Source of the DNA: Congeria kusceri
Taxonomy: Eukaryota; Mollusca; Bivalvia; Myida; Dreissenidae
Assembly: GCA_027627225.1 (NCBI GenBank)
Contig: CM051028.1
Span: 21,468,201-21,532,200, forward strand
Length of the DNA: 64,000 nucleotides
Direction of reading: 5' to 3'
In this document: one piece after another, positions 48,341 through 61,141 of the stretch
Layout: every line of letters begins with the position of its first letter
How positions within the stretch are numbered: position 1 is the first letter of the stretch
Translations under genes and position numbers: made by a program
The notes under the pieces: model-generated
What the model was told of the DNA's origin: nothing
Database searches by the model: none
Seen by the model: the letters and a program-made list of their open reading frames with translations, nothing else

Positions 48341-50238
48341 GCAACTGGAGTTTCGCTTTGTTTCTATTTCATGTTTTGTAAGTGTTATGATTTATGAGGA
48401 TGTTATCAAAGTTTCTGGACAAAGATGGTTTGCAACATATTATCAATGCCACCTGCATTTCAAATGAAAGGTATATATTGCGCAAGTGAAGAACACACTG
48501 TCGTATATGAAAACAGACATTTATAAAAACAAATAGTTAATACCTTGTATAGTATATGGATCACTTTAATTGCAAACCCTTTCGCTAATAAATGTGTAGC
48601 AATTAATAATTAAATATATTTGTTTTTGAAAGATAATATTGTTAATAGTGGTTATTTTGAGACTTTATGTCATTATTTGCTGAAAGATTTTACATTATGT
48701 TTATACGTTTTTAAGAATAACCAAACAAACAACATAGCATAGTACATAGCGTGCACAACAAAAGACATGAAAATAACTAGTTCAAAGTTAACACTTTGTT
48801 TAGAATATGGAGCGCTTTGAATGAAAGACCTTTCGCAATCGTTTTATAACATTATTGACCTCTTCACATGGCCGAAATATCTATCATTGTTTTGTATGGC
48901 TGAACTCTTACAAAATAAATGTACACACACATCAGTTTTTTTTTGCAATAGACAAAATGTTTCAAAATCATATGACGAAATGTTAACTTTTAATATCCTT
49001 GAGACGTAAATCGGCTCTGGATGCTTGACGGAGTATAGTGCAAAACAGCTGTAAAGAGTATATGTTCTATATATTTAGTAATTGATGTTTGAAATCAGAA
49101 CACAATCAAGTGTTCTTTCTAAATGTGTATTGGATGTACCATTGTTATACAAAAATGACCATGTTGTGTTGTCCACGAAATTTAAGAACAACCCTCGTAT
49201 ACCCAACATATATATGTTTTTGAGGCTATCCTGAATGCATTACTCTGTCCAGAGAGTCAGTACATACGGCAATGTAACGACAACATACCCACATTTGATA
49301 AATGAATAATTTAATTTTGCTAATCTTAAAATGTATTTGTTTACACTGAATATTTATTATGAACATACATTGTGTAAATAATACAAGACTACGGAGCACT
49401 TCACTATATTTCAACATCAAATACAAACGATTAACTATGCCATTTTAAAACATTTTGTATTGTGCTTGCAATAAATATGAATTTAAACTTAATTTATTTG
49501 CACATCATTTTAACTTAAATATATATTAAACATATTTGTCAGTTGTAATTGTTTTATTAATTATTCTACTTGTTCAAATGGCTTAATTGCCTGACGGCCA
49601 TGTATATTACAGTAGATATTTTATCATCACATCTGATTAATAACTAAGACTATTTGAAATTACTTCATAGAAATATGTATTTGAGGGTACTTGAAATCAT
49701 TTTTTCATACCAAATATGTCATAATTTTATGTAGATGAGCTGTTAACAGCACTTATCAGAATTTGACCTTGAAATTGACCTGCCCTTTGATAACCTAGAC
49801 ATTGGTGTTTGTTTGGTATGTATTTATTACAAAATACATGTCTATATAAATTCAGTGGAGTTCTATCGACCTGATTCAGTCACTGTCTAATTGGACATCA
49901 TAATAATACGTAACCGTGAGTTCTCTTCAACTGATCTTAGGTAATACCGGTAATACACTGAACTCGACTCGAATGTTTCGCGTTTTAATTATGTTGTTAT
50001 CTGAACAAATGATACGTTATGTGTTCAGATTCATATTATCTGGTTTACTGGTTTATTTGGCAAATCGGCATGAGCAATGCCTTTGGCCATTTACAAAACA
50101 CATCATGAAAGATGGCCATTAGCAACATTACAAGTTCAAAATACATACTTCCAATTATACAAAGCAGGCTTTATAAAAATATTGTACAAAAACATATCTA
50201 TCTATAAAGTGGATTGATTAACTTATTTTATAAGTAGG

Positions 50239-53200
50239 TTAAGAAGCAACACTATCTAGGGTTTGGGAACGTCGTAACATCGCAAAGTACGTCAATTTTG
50301 AAAGTCGTCTTAACAAACCAATTTTTTCTGATGACATGAGAAAACCAAATTTATTAATAGTACTAAAAGCATTTGAAATTTTATATTTTTGCCTTAAGTC
50401 ATGATACAATGGACAGCAGAGTACAAAGTGGAATTCTGACTCAACAACATTGTAATTGCATAGTTTACATAGTCTATTAATTCTATCCACATTATTGTAT
50501 CTTCCTGTTTCAATCTCAAGAGAATGTGAACTTAATCGTAACCTAGTCAATGCAATTCTATATGTATCCAGGTCAATAGCATCTAAATATGTTTCATACC
50601 TAAAAACAGTTTTAAATTTTTTATAATACTCTAATTTGTTTTGAGAATACACAGTTTCCGACCATATCTGTATATATTGGTCACGCAACCTTTGCTTTAA
50701 CATGGGTATATAGCAACAGTTAATATCAAACATATACCATAAGTAGCCATATCAAAGCTTATCTAGTGCATTATTAACCGCCTTTCCCCAGCTATTTTTG
50801 AAATTCAATGAATTAAAACTGTTATCTAAAATATGTTCTATAAATATTTTGCCTGGAAGTGATTCCGGATTTTTCATAATTTTACACCAGTATTTTAAGG
50901 CTCTTTCCCTGCAAATGACCGAAAGTGGGAATCTACCTAATTCACCAAGGACGGCAACTGTGGATGTTTGAGTACGCACGCCAAGAATATGCTTACAAAA
51001 TTTGATATGGATTTTGTATACCTCCTTGAAGTAATATATGCCCCAAATCTCACTACCATACAAAATAATAGGTGAAACAGTCGAATCAAACAGTAACAAT
51101 TTTGTTTTAATATCTAAAGATACTCTAGTAAACAGTGATATAAGGCCATTATATGCCTTCAGAGCCTGTTCAGTTAGTGCTTTTACACCATTAGCAAGAC
51201 TTCCGGTATAAAATTTCATACCAACGTAGAAGAAACTATCAACAATATCAAGATTAATATTGTTTATACTCCATGTAAAATTATTTCTAGATTTTTTGCG
51301 TTCAAATATACATATTTTTGTTTTAGCTACATTTATCTTGAGACCCCATTTAGAAGAATATTGGTTTACACAATCTAGCTGGGCCTGCAAACTATTGGGA
51401 TCAGTCGTAAACAAAGCAATATCATCTGCAAATAGTAACATATATAGTGATAACTTTTCAATATCATTTACAGACAGTTTAGACACATCAATATAATCCT
51501 TGATATCATTAATAAATAAGATAAACAGTAAAGGAGATAGAGGCTCTCCTTGTTTGACACCAAGTGTTATGTCAAACAGTTCAGAATACGGCATGTGTTC
51601 AGAATTTTTAACGCAAGCTTTAACGTTTGAATATAGAGATTTAAGCATTTTTTACATTTTACAACGTACATGGGAATTAGCTAATTTTATCCACAATGCA
51701 TCATGTATAACGGTGTCAAAATCTTTTCATAATCAATAAATACACAGTATAGTTTTAACTTATTAGCAAGAACCTTCTCTATTATAGCATGCAGGATGAA
51801 TATACTATCAACAGTACTACGATTATCGCGAAAACCAAATTGAGCATCGTTTAACTTCTGCTCATTTTCGCACCACTTATTCATACTATTTCTTAGCACA
51901 AGTGAGAATATTTTAGCGATTATATTTTATTAATGTAATTCCTCTATAATGCGATGGATTTGATTTACAACCCTTCTTATATATAGGTACAATTACACCT
52001 TTAGTCCATTCGACCGGATAAATACCACTATCAAATATATGATTAAAAATAGTCGTCAAATAGGGAGCAATAAAATCTTTTACATCAATAAAGAAATCCG
52101 CAACATTGCCAGACATATCACAACTTTTATATCTGGACATGTTACCAATAGTTTTACAAACCTCTTCTACACTAAATTGGCAGTCTAAACTATCAATATT
52201 TATATTCTCATACACATCATAATTGTTTGCATTATCCTCTCTATAAGTGCTATTATTTGGATTATTTGACAAATTACGAAAATGATTGGCAAATTCTTCA
52301 AGAGAAATGTCAGGTGATCCAGACTTTTTATTACTTTTAAATTTATTAACATGTTTCCAAAATTTGCGTGAACCGCTTTTACTTAACACAGACAATTTCT
52401 GTTTTTCACTCCTGTAAAAAGATTTTTTAGCCTTACGTTTGATACATTTAAAAGCACTCCTTGCATTCAAAAAATTCAGTCTATTTACATCACTAGAATT
52501 AGTTTTATACATGCGTTTACTTTGATTAAAAGTCGACTTAGCATTTCTACAATCAATTTTAAACCAAGGCGATTTCTTACCACTATTTCGATTGTTATTG
52601 ACTTTAGTGCGAAATGTTTTACCATAAACCTTAAATGACAGATCAGAAATAGTACTTGACAACTATTCAAGTAGGTATCAATATATGTTAAACCATCTGA
52701 AAAACTTTTCAGCAATTCATCAAAAACTTGTTTATTATCATACAACACGTTTTGCAATTCTACATTTTTAATTGAGCTATCGTCCCACAATAATTTTTCA
52801 ACACTAGCAGTATTAACAATAGATGCATTATTGACGCAATTTAATCGGAACTCAATTGGGCAATGATCCGAGAATTCAGTAATATCATGTACACATATAC
52901 CGTTAAACCGACCAAATATTTCATAATCACATATAACATAATCGACTACACTAGCAGCAAATCTATTTTTGTTAATATTATAACACGTGAAATTACCAGG
53001 CTCTAGTCGCTCATTGACTATACATAAATTGTTCTCTTTACACAATGACAATAATTTATTGCCATAAGTATTGGCAATTTCGTCAAAAGAACATCGTAAC
53101 GGCAGTTTATCTACATCAGATGTTATTGTAGGCATAGCCACATATCTATCAAGGTTAATATTTTCTACCAAATCTGATCTCTGACCAATGCGTGCATTTA

Positions 53201-53966
53201 GGTCACCGGTCAAAATAACATCACCTAGTAAAGAATAGCGAAGTAAATCATTTGAGATATTTTCAAAGAAATCAAATTCAAACAGAGGTGAACTTCTACA
53301 TTTGTATACATGTGAATCTTCTAGCGGAATGTAACATGATGTCCACTAATTCAATTTTGCCAGCGTACTTTTTATTAAAATAGACAATTAATCCACCACT
53401 ATTACGTTTTGTTTTCTTGTTAGTTAAAGGTATTGGACACGAAAAGCTATCAAAATTGTTTAAATTAACATTTGAACAATTTGAGTGCCAAGTTCACAAA
53501 ACAATAATACATCAAATTCATTAATATAATTTGTAAACTCATTATCATTTAATTTTGAGATAAGTCCTTGAACGTTCCATAACAGGAAACGTAGTTGCTT
53601 CTTTGGGAGCTCCTATTCAGCAGTACCGGATGTGTCGATGGCGCGGCCCTGGTGATCCGTCGGAGGGTTCAATGGTACAGACGGGGCGCTGTTTTCAGGC
53701 CCGCGTTGCTGGATTGGCACTGGTCGGCTTCCGTTTAGGGAGTTCGACCCGCCGCGAGGCGGCAGATCCGGTGTAACTCGGCCCTGGTGATCCATTGGAG
53801 GGTTCCATGGTGCAGACGGGGCGCTGTTTCTAGATCCGCTGCTGGTTTGGCCCGGTGCGGTTTCCGTTGCGGAAGTTGAACCCGCCGCTAGGCGGCAGAT
53901 CCGAGAGAGGACCAGGTGTAAGGCTGTCGGCGGTATAGAGTTTCCTGTCGATAAACAGCTTATCAA
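50239..53966 (-). pseudogene. LINE ORF2 polyprotein (endonuclease and reverse transcriptase), frameshifted
   Basis: A Pro-rich leader from 53966 reads through a TAG (53613) into an APE-type endonuclease: LRFLLWNVQGL, VLLFCE, then after a frameshift SGGLIVYFNKK, TGDLNARIG, VVDYVICDYE and the SDH motif FSDHCPIEF. The reverse transcriptase follows in pieces: VIVPIYKKGC and SHYRGITLI, FGFRDNRSTVDSIF, VFIDYEK, GVKQGEPLSPLLFILF, and an intact FADD (MLLFADDIALF). The C-terminal part has GELGRFPLSVICRERALKYW, then LEIETGRYNNVDRINRLC and a CKLCN...ESEFHFVLC knuckle, ending at 50239. Breaks near 53480, 52660-52485, 51910, 51690-51650 and 50745 make it non-functional, although the catalytic residues remain. 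Confidence 0.85.
53640..53910. repeat. About 137-bp GC-rich direct duplication between ORF1 and ORF2
   Basis: Two copies of a GC-rich unit containing GCCCTGGTGATCC, GACGGGGCGCTGTTT and CCGCC(G/T)CGAGGCGGCAGATCC-like sequence. It stands out from the AT-rich rest of the element and encodes Pro/Gly/Arg/Ser-rich sequence in the overlapping frames. Confidence 0.85.
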
Positions 53967-54999
53967 CGCTCAGGGAAGCCTGCTTGTTTTGATAACGCGC
54001 CTGTACTAGATACGGACTTAACTTCCGCCGACGTTCCTGAATCTCACGAGGATATTGGTCAGACAAGTGATATATATATGCAGAGTGTTTCAGCTTATCA
54101 TAGGCGTTTTGCTTCACTGTCAGCTTATCCTGATGGAAGTTGAATTTGGCAACAATAGGTCTCTTCAAACCTTGTTCGAACCGTCCAACACGATGAGCAC
54201 GGTCGATCTTGATTACCCGCGCATCATTCATGCCAAGTTCATTTTCGCAAAAAGAAAGAACTTTTTCCATAAATCTTCATTTCTCCTATCATCAAACGAA
54301 TTTTCCTCAGCGAAATTTTAAAAAATCTGATTGTCGCGCTTTCAGCTGGACAACATCGTCAGCTAATGTGGAATTAAACTGCTTCAAGTCATTTAAATAT
54401 CTCGACAAAGCATCAGACTTAGATTTTTCAGAGTTCAAAGTTTTTTCTAAAACAGAATGTTTACGACGAAAATCATCGCATTCACTACTATCGAAAGCCC
54501 GGCTAGTTTCAAGTTCAAGAAGTCTTGTTGTTACCTCATAATACTTAGTGTCAATGTCATTCATTCGGGCCTCCACAAGCATTACAATTTTCGCTATTTT
54601 GGATACATCCATCTCAATAAGATCAAGTTTGGCGAGCCTGTTATCAATGCTTGACAACCTAGCAAATATCGCCTGTATTGAGCCCAGGTCCTGCGCGGCG
54701 CTAGGCACAGCTGCTGGTTGCGCTAAATGGATGCTGGCGGGGGATGGAGGCTGCTGGAACATATATTGCAGATGGGGCGGATAATATTGGCCGAACATCT
54801 GTTGATTTGGTGTGAGCATGACAGGGGAGTTTCCGGGGGCGCTGTTGAGAGGCGTGCACGGCATCCCTGGTGCTGCGGAAACTGCTGGTCGGGTCTTCTC
54901 GGACATGATTTGGATTTTATCAGGCTGATCGCTAGATGAACCTGGTGATGTTTGTTCTTTTGTGCGCTTGTTTGTACGCTTGTTGTTACTTTTGGTCAT
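53830..54999 (-). pseudogene. LINE ORF1 protein, one frameshift
   Basis: The N-terminal part (54999-54307) starts MTKSNNKRTNKRTKEQ, is rich in Pro, Gln and Ser, and then forms a coiled coil (LSSIDNRLAKLDLIEMDV, LLELETSRAF). After a frameshift near 54320 the second part (54290-53830) has an L1-ORF1-like RNA-binding domain: IDRAHRVGRFEQGLKRPIV, AKFNFHQDKLTVKQ, YHLSDQYPREIQERR and LFIDRKLYT. ORF1 proteins of this kind bind the element RNA as multimers. The C-terminal tail enters the duplicated region at 53640-53910. Confidence 0.8.
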
Positions 55000-55019
55000 G
55001 ATACGCTATACATTTCGAG

Positions 55020-58000
55020 GGTCAGCAACAATAGACTTGATCGTTGAACGGTGAACGGTGATCGAACTTTAATCACTAGACAGTTCTTTTCACAATATCT
55101 TGCGAAACCGGTTTTGTTACGTTTTTGTTATGGAGTAATACAATCTGAGGTATAATTGGCGAATTCTATGACTGGTCGCTTTTTATACTAATCCAATTAG
55201 GCGAACAATAGAAAACACAAGATTCGTTTGACAAGTGTTCAGTAAATCCCTGTGCAAATTTCAGTCCTGAAACGCGGAAACTTAAAATACATTTTACATT
55301 TCATAGAGAACAACACTTTTCCTCATTAAATTTCTCAATAAAAATCCACCAAAATCCACCAAAATCACAGATTAGCTATATAATACTGTCTTATCACTTA
55401 TAATCCAATTTTCATGAAGAAATAACACTTTTGAAACTATGTATATCGAACTTTTCCTCAGAGCCCTAAAATATACGTCTCACACTCTTGACCACCAATT
55501 ATCAGGGGCATTGTTTCATATCAATTAAAAAAGCACATATCTAAGTACGTGTAATTAAATCAAATAATTGGAACATCTGTAACATCTAGGTATTTCTCTT
55601 TAAGTGTAACTAAATAAGTACTTTGTGTTTCTTATAAGATAATAATAATGTCTTATGCGATGGCTAAACAGGCCTGTCCTTGCCGTGGAGATCACGTGAT
55701 AAAGCAGTTCGAAAGATAATACTTGCAGCTAAACCCGCTACTCCGAAAGTTTCCTGAGACATTTCGAAAATGTTAACATCCAAGAAACTCTTTGCCAGCA
55801 ATCAAAGGACAAATACAATAAAACAAAAAACATGTTTTACCTGACATAATTATATTCACATGCAAACTGGTTTGTCAGTATAATCAAAGTTGACACTTAA
55901 AGTGCGGACGTAAACAAACCTTTATGTTGCCCAGTATCTGTATGCATTTGATAAGGATATCAATAGTTTAAGTGCGACAATATAGTATTTCGTCTGTTAT
56001 CAATACTTTTCCCACATATTAAAAGGAAACTAGATTTTCAACATTTGTCAAAGCAGTAAATTGCGGTAACAAAAAAGGTAACAAAAAAGATCCAGAATGC
56101 ACTCCTCATTGATGAACATGACGCGGTGCTCACTTAAAGCGTGCACCACAATTGCACTGTTTCAAACCTAGACCAACACATGGTATTCTGGTTTGAATTC
56201 GCAAATGATCTTGTCGAAGAAAGCATAATTTGGTCCTTTGGCTGATGCAACTTATAGAAAATGACCTATATGCTGTTCGTTTTTGCTATAAAGAATATTA
56301 TATTTTTATACAAGCGCAGAAGTGCTTTCTGTAATGATCTAGAGCGGAATTCACAAAAAATCATAAGTTCATTTTTATCATTACCCTCCAAAATCTGGAC
56401 GTTCATAGATCTACGTTCTATGATAAATCTGGACGCTTTCTTTACTGTGTCACTCCATATAGTATTATTGATACTGGCACATTTTCAAATATAATCCAGT
56501 GATTGATCTGTATCATTATGATAATGATTGTTTTTACCTATTTAAAGTGTAAAAATCATTATAAAAGTATTTTCTAAAATATAAATATGCATTGCATATC
56601 TATACAGTTAAATGGATATTTTTTTTCTTTATAAATACGTTATCTCCTCGAGGAGTCCCAATAATTAGTTACAGTTGGATGTCCATTATTCTAAAAATAA
56701 ACACTCAAGATTTCCTGCTAAGTCCTATAGATAGCAATTACTCAACGTTCTGCATATCGAAGTTAACAGACCCTTCATAATATTACATTGATTTGGCTGT
56801 ATTTTAACCGTACATATATCATTTTTTCAATACGTAAATGTTGTAAGTCATTTATTGATACATTAATACAGGACAACTCGCCTTTTGAAAACTCAACGCT
56901 AACGTTAAAATTGTTAAAACCACAGGGGCATGTCATGTGAACTTTTCGGGTGACCCATACCTTTTAATACCTTTAATTATAGACTATAATTACAGGTATG
57001 ATACGGTATCGGTCACCCCAAAAGGTCACATGCCATGCCACTGTGGTTTAAACAATGAAATGTTTCTGTACCTGGTTTTGAATAAACAGGTTTCCTCCGA
57101 CCGACAGGTTGGTGTGTTCTGGTCCGTTGGATAACTTATCAACGAGAACATTTAAATGCGGGCCAGTCTACCCTTTACGACGGCAGGCTAAACGGGCTGA
57201 ACGTAGTTTGTCTTGACTCCGATTTTTTATGTAAATGTCCAGTTTTGTGTTTTGTGCTTACTGTAGAAATGAAATGCACTGATACATTTTATGATGTAAC
57301 AATGTGTTTCGCGTCCAATTAAACCAGATTTAAGTGGCATTATAGCAAATAAAATAAGTTCAATATATTTGTATCTGCTACATACACACAATATTAATAA
57401 CTTATGTATTCTTTATATATTAAATCTTATTAACATGTTCCTGTTTATTTTTTATAAATAATGCAGAACTGCGGAAAGACGCAATTAATCCAGTTTGGCC
57501 TGCATTCTAGCGACCTATATAGCCTGCAGCTAAGTGCTTCCCTTCCCGTCTTACAATGTATCACTGGAAATGCTTTCATCAACAACAACACCGCTTAGCT
57601 CGAGGTTGCAATTAACTATGTTCTGCAGAGGTAATGACCGTGTACTACTTCAGCTGTACATACTACATAAATGTACTTACATTATGTGTAAGTGATGTTA
57701 ATGCACACATTTACACGGATTGTCAGAGTGTAAGCATATTGCAGATTTCGTTGATACTAGATGTATATAAGCTTTCGTATAACGATATATCGGTGACTGA
57801 AACATATCGCGGTTTATTGCTGAGTATAGTTATGCAACAAAATACAATGACTACTATGACTATAGTGCTACTAGTTAAAAGACAAAAGCATATTTATTTA
57901 ACAGTATAAAAAAATATTTAGGGTCAATTCAATTAAGCTACTTCGTATGGTCAGTATAAACATAATTAGTGCGCTGAAATGGGCAATGTTCCAAACCTGA

Positions 58001-58299
58001 TTATAAATATTATTTTCATTATCTGTACTGTAATACATCACTGATCAAATTACAAATTTTGAAGATGGTTTTCCATGCAGAAATATTTTTTTTGAAAATG
58101 TTCATTAAAATCCCTCTTTTCCAATTTTCATCAAAATTCATTTATGAAAACAATCTAAATTAAATAATAGTTGAAAATAGCGTCTACATACACACTTTTG
58201 ATGTCTTTTATACAAGCATCGATAGAAGGTTATGAAATAAGACAATATTAGGTATTAAAAACATAAAAATTATTAATATTTATTAATTTTCTATGGTAG
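55020..58299. other. Gene-free stretch
   Basis: The first few hundred bases may be LINE 5' UTR. Apart from the foldback element at 56915-57051 I see nothing coding or repetitive. Confidence 0.4.
56915..57051. mobile_element. Foldback MITE
   Basis: Arms of about 45 bp pair with few mismatches: TAAAACCACAGGGGCATGTC... on the left and ...CATGCCACTGTGGTTTA on the right, including matching (A/C)CTTTT(C/G)GGGTGACC segments. The centre is AT-rich. No coding capacity. Confidence 0.85.
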
Positions 58300-61141
58300 C
58301 TCAGTATAAAATTGAAGTTGACAGAACAGATAAAATAAAAAATTTGTATTCAAGATCAATAAAACATATATTATACATGCATATCCATTTTTATTTTTCG
58401 ATGATCTACGGCAAAATCGATAAAGTTTACATCGATAATTAATATGAACAGAGAAAACCAGAATAAGGACATACAAGGGAAAAATTACACAAAATTCAAA
58501 TAATCAATGTACGTATAATGAAATGTTCTACCATATATTTTGGTGTTGTTGTTATCTTATAAAAATGTTTTTATCCTTTTGTGTTGCTAGTAGAGAAGAG
58601 TGGTTTAAAAATATCAAGTTTGTGCATTTTACAAGAAAAATAAATCAAAACAAAACAAAAAAAAGCAACAAACAAACTAATAACTCGAAGTTCACATCAT
58701 ATATTAAATTGCCTTGATCGTATAAGTAATCTGAAAGTATGTTCCAAAGATGTTGCGTAACACGGCATTTCCAACACAAGTGTTCAATATCCTCACAGTA
58801 TTCATTGCATAAATCACATAAGTTAAAATTTGCCAGTTTGCATCTATAGAGATATGTATTTGTGGAAGTTAAGCGCATAATACATTTATATTGGAAGCAT
58901 CTTTGTGTACTTGTATTTTTTATTTTTGATAACTGTAGATTGTATACGACTTTATTTGGTTGGTATGATGGCTTAATTATATCTAATAATGTTTTATTTC
59001 TTACTCCCGTCAAAAAACGTTCATCTACAAGTTCCAATAGATGTTAAGGTATGTTATTTATAAAACTATTGTATTTAAAAAAAATCAGTGTCCGATGCAT
59101 TATACTTAAAGTTAAAATTTGAAAAACTATAAAATTTGTTCATGCGGAAATCGATTAACTGATCGATAAATTTGATACCTTAATCATGCCAACCTGTCCA
59201 ATAGAAAGTTTTATTTTCAATCTGTATCTCACTATTATTCCATATTATATGTTTGCTTAAGTCATTTTGATAACAATTTGTGTTCGCATTCCGTCCATGG
59301 TACATTTTGTAGAATGCATTGTTTTTACAAATACGTATAATATCTTGTGATTGTACATTTGAATCAAATAACAATTCCCCTCCGTATTTTTGTAAAAAAA
59401 GTGTCGTATATGCACTTCCACATACCATTAGTTTGTGTAAGTAGTGGTTTTACCCAGCAAACCTTTATAGAATTTAAAAACATTTCAATGTCTGTTAACT
59501 GTAAACGTCCATTATTATAATTCATAATTATTTTTTTATGTTTAATTTTGTCTGGTTTACCGTCCCATATGACATTAAAAATCTACTTAGTTAGTAAGAC
59601 TGTGAACGGATATACTAATTTAGGTAACGCAAATGTTTTAAACACTGTAATCTTTCCAATAAAGTCAGTTTCCTATGTTGCCATTGTTTAAGGCAATTGC
59701 CGAATGCAATTAATTTGGGTTCTAACACAATCTTGTATTTCGAAACTTTCAGACATATGACCATTTTTTCATTACAACACTATTAATATCATGATAAAAA
59801 AGTTTAACCCAGCGAATTAGATCATCACCGAAATTAAAGTGTTTTAAACATTTGAACATAAATTCATGATTCAAAGTAGCATAGGCCTTTACAAAGCAGA
59901 AAAAAATAAAAGGCCGGACATTTTTTTGTTTTCAAAGTATTGTAATATTTCAAAAATTGATCTGACATTCTCTCCAAAATATCGGCCTTTTATAAAACCA
60001 ATTTGCTATGGTGCTATTAAAGAGGATATAACTTTCTTTATTCTATTTGCAATGGCTTGTGTAGCTATTTTATAGACTACATTAAGTAATGATACTGGTC
60101 GCCAGTTTGTTAAATTAGTAGTGTCTTTGTCTTGTTTAGGGATTAACGATATGATGCTTTGTTTTTGAATATCAGTTAAATTACCATTCGCGAGCGAGTA
60201 GTTTATTGATTCCATCAATGTTTCTTTAATGTCTTCCCAAAATATTTTATAGAATTCTACTGTTAATCCATCTGAACCCGGACACTTATCGTTGTTCATT
60301 TGCTTTAAGGCACTATGACATTCTTCTTCAGATAAATACATTCGCACATATTTGTGTTGTTTTCATTAAGGTGATTTATCGGTGTGTTAAAAAAAATATA
60401 TGTTTGATACGTTATTATTTTGTTTTTGGTAAATTGATTTATAAAATTGTACTTCTTCCGTTAAAATTTCATTTTGATTTGTAATAAATGAGTCATTAAC
60501 TTTTAAGCATTTAATTATTTTCTTTTCAGCATGTTTTTTTTTCCAGGTTTGCGAAATATGCACTATTTTTTTTCGTTCCTTTCAAAGTAAATAGCTTTTG
60601 ACCTTAATAACAATTCATTAATTTTTTTATTTCGTATTTTATCCAACAACATTTTCTTGCTTGATAATTCTTCTATTTATTCTCTGTCATCGTTATCTAT
60701 TAATTCTTGTTCAAGAGTTTCGATTTCTATAATTAGTGTTATTTATTTCATATTATCGTCTTTTTTTCTTTTGACTGGCAAATATAATGGTTACATTTCT
60801 AATATTTCCTTTTACTAATTCTCATTCAATATTTGGATTAGAATTTTTATTATTGTCTAAAATTTGTTTAGATGACGTTCTTATTAATGACTGATATTGT
60901 GCATTTAAAAGAAGACTGTTGTTAATTAACAAATATCCTGGTCCCCTTTTTTATGAAATAAAATCTATTTTTAATATTACACTTGAATGGTCTGATTTAT
61001 ATTCTGTTTGAATTACGCATTTTTTGTTATATTACATAATGAATTAATGTAAAAAAAGAAGTCAAGCCTACTGAAAATGGGTGGCTTACCATTACAGTGC
61101 AATGTAAATTGACGTGTATTAGGATTATGCATTGTCCAGAT
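58300..61141 (-). mobile_element. L1/Tx1-like LINE fragment, interrupted and internally deleted
   Basis: Starting at the right, a piece of endonuclease end (TMHNPNTRQFTLHCNGK, FSRLDFF) at about 61140-61040 is followed by a linker (KAIYFERNEKNSAYF, LEKKHAEKKIIKCLKV) and the first half of an L1-type reverse transcriptase at 60347-60006 (SDGLTVEFYKIFWEDI, LIPKQDKD, NWRPVSLLNVVYKIA), then IGFIKGRYFGENVRS. The catalytic YADD block is not visible in any frame; sequence resumes with LLERL/GKITVFKTFALPKL and IWDGKPDKIKHKKI. The C-terminal Cys/His knuckle is at 59037-58645 (CDLCNEYCEDIEHLCWKC). Many stops and frame changes. Its right end probably continues beyond the LINE inserted at 61142. Confidence 0.78.

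Larger units (their letters stand above)
45180..50039. other. Gene-free stretch
   Basis: No coding frame I trust. A cluster of GAGTAC/AGTACT words lies at about 45990-46110. A repeat-like patch lies at about 48140-48340. The remainder is AT-rich with no visible structure. Confidence 0.45.
50040..55010 (-). mobile_element. Two-ORF non-LTR retrotransposon (LINE), nearly full length, inactive
   Basis: From right to left: ORF1 (from ATG 54999), a short overlap region, then ORF2 with endonuclease, reverse transcriptase and a C-terminal Cys-rich knuckle (to 50239), and a 3' UTR ending at about 50040 in AATAAACCAGTAAACCAG without poly(A). The right end may extend further into 5' UTR (to about 55500); I see no target duplication. 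The same family provides the fragment at 26.1 kb and, more distantly, the element at 61.1-64.0 kb. Confidence 0.88.

Noticed and set aside
54457..54939. Plus-strand open frames
   Set aside because: Antisense to LINE ORF1.
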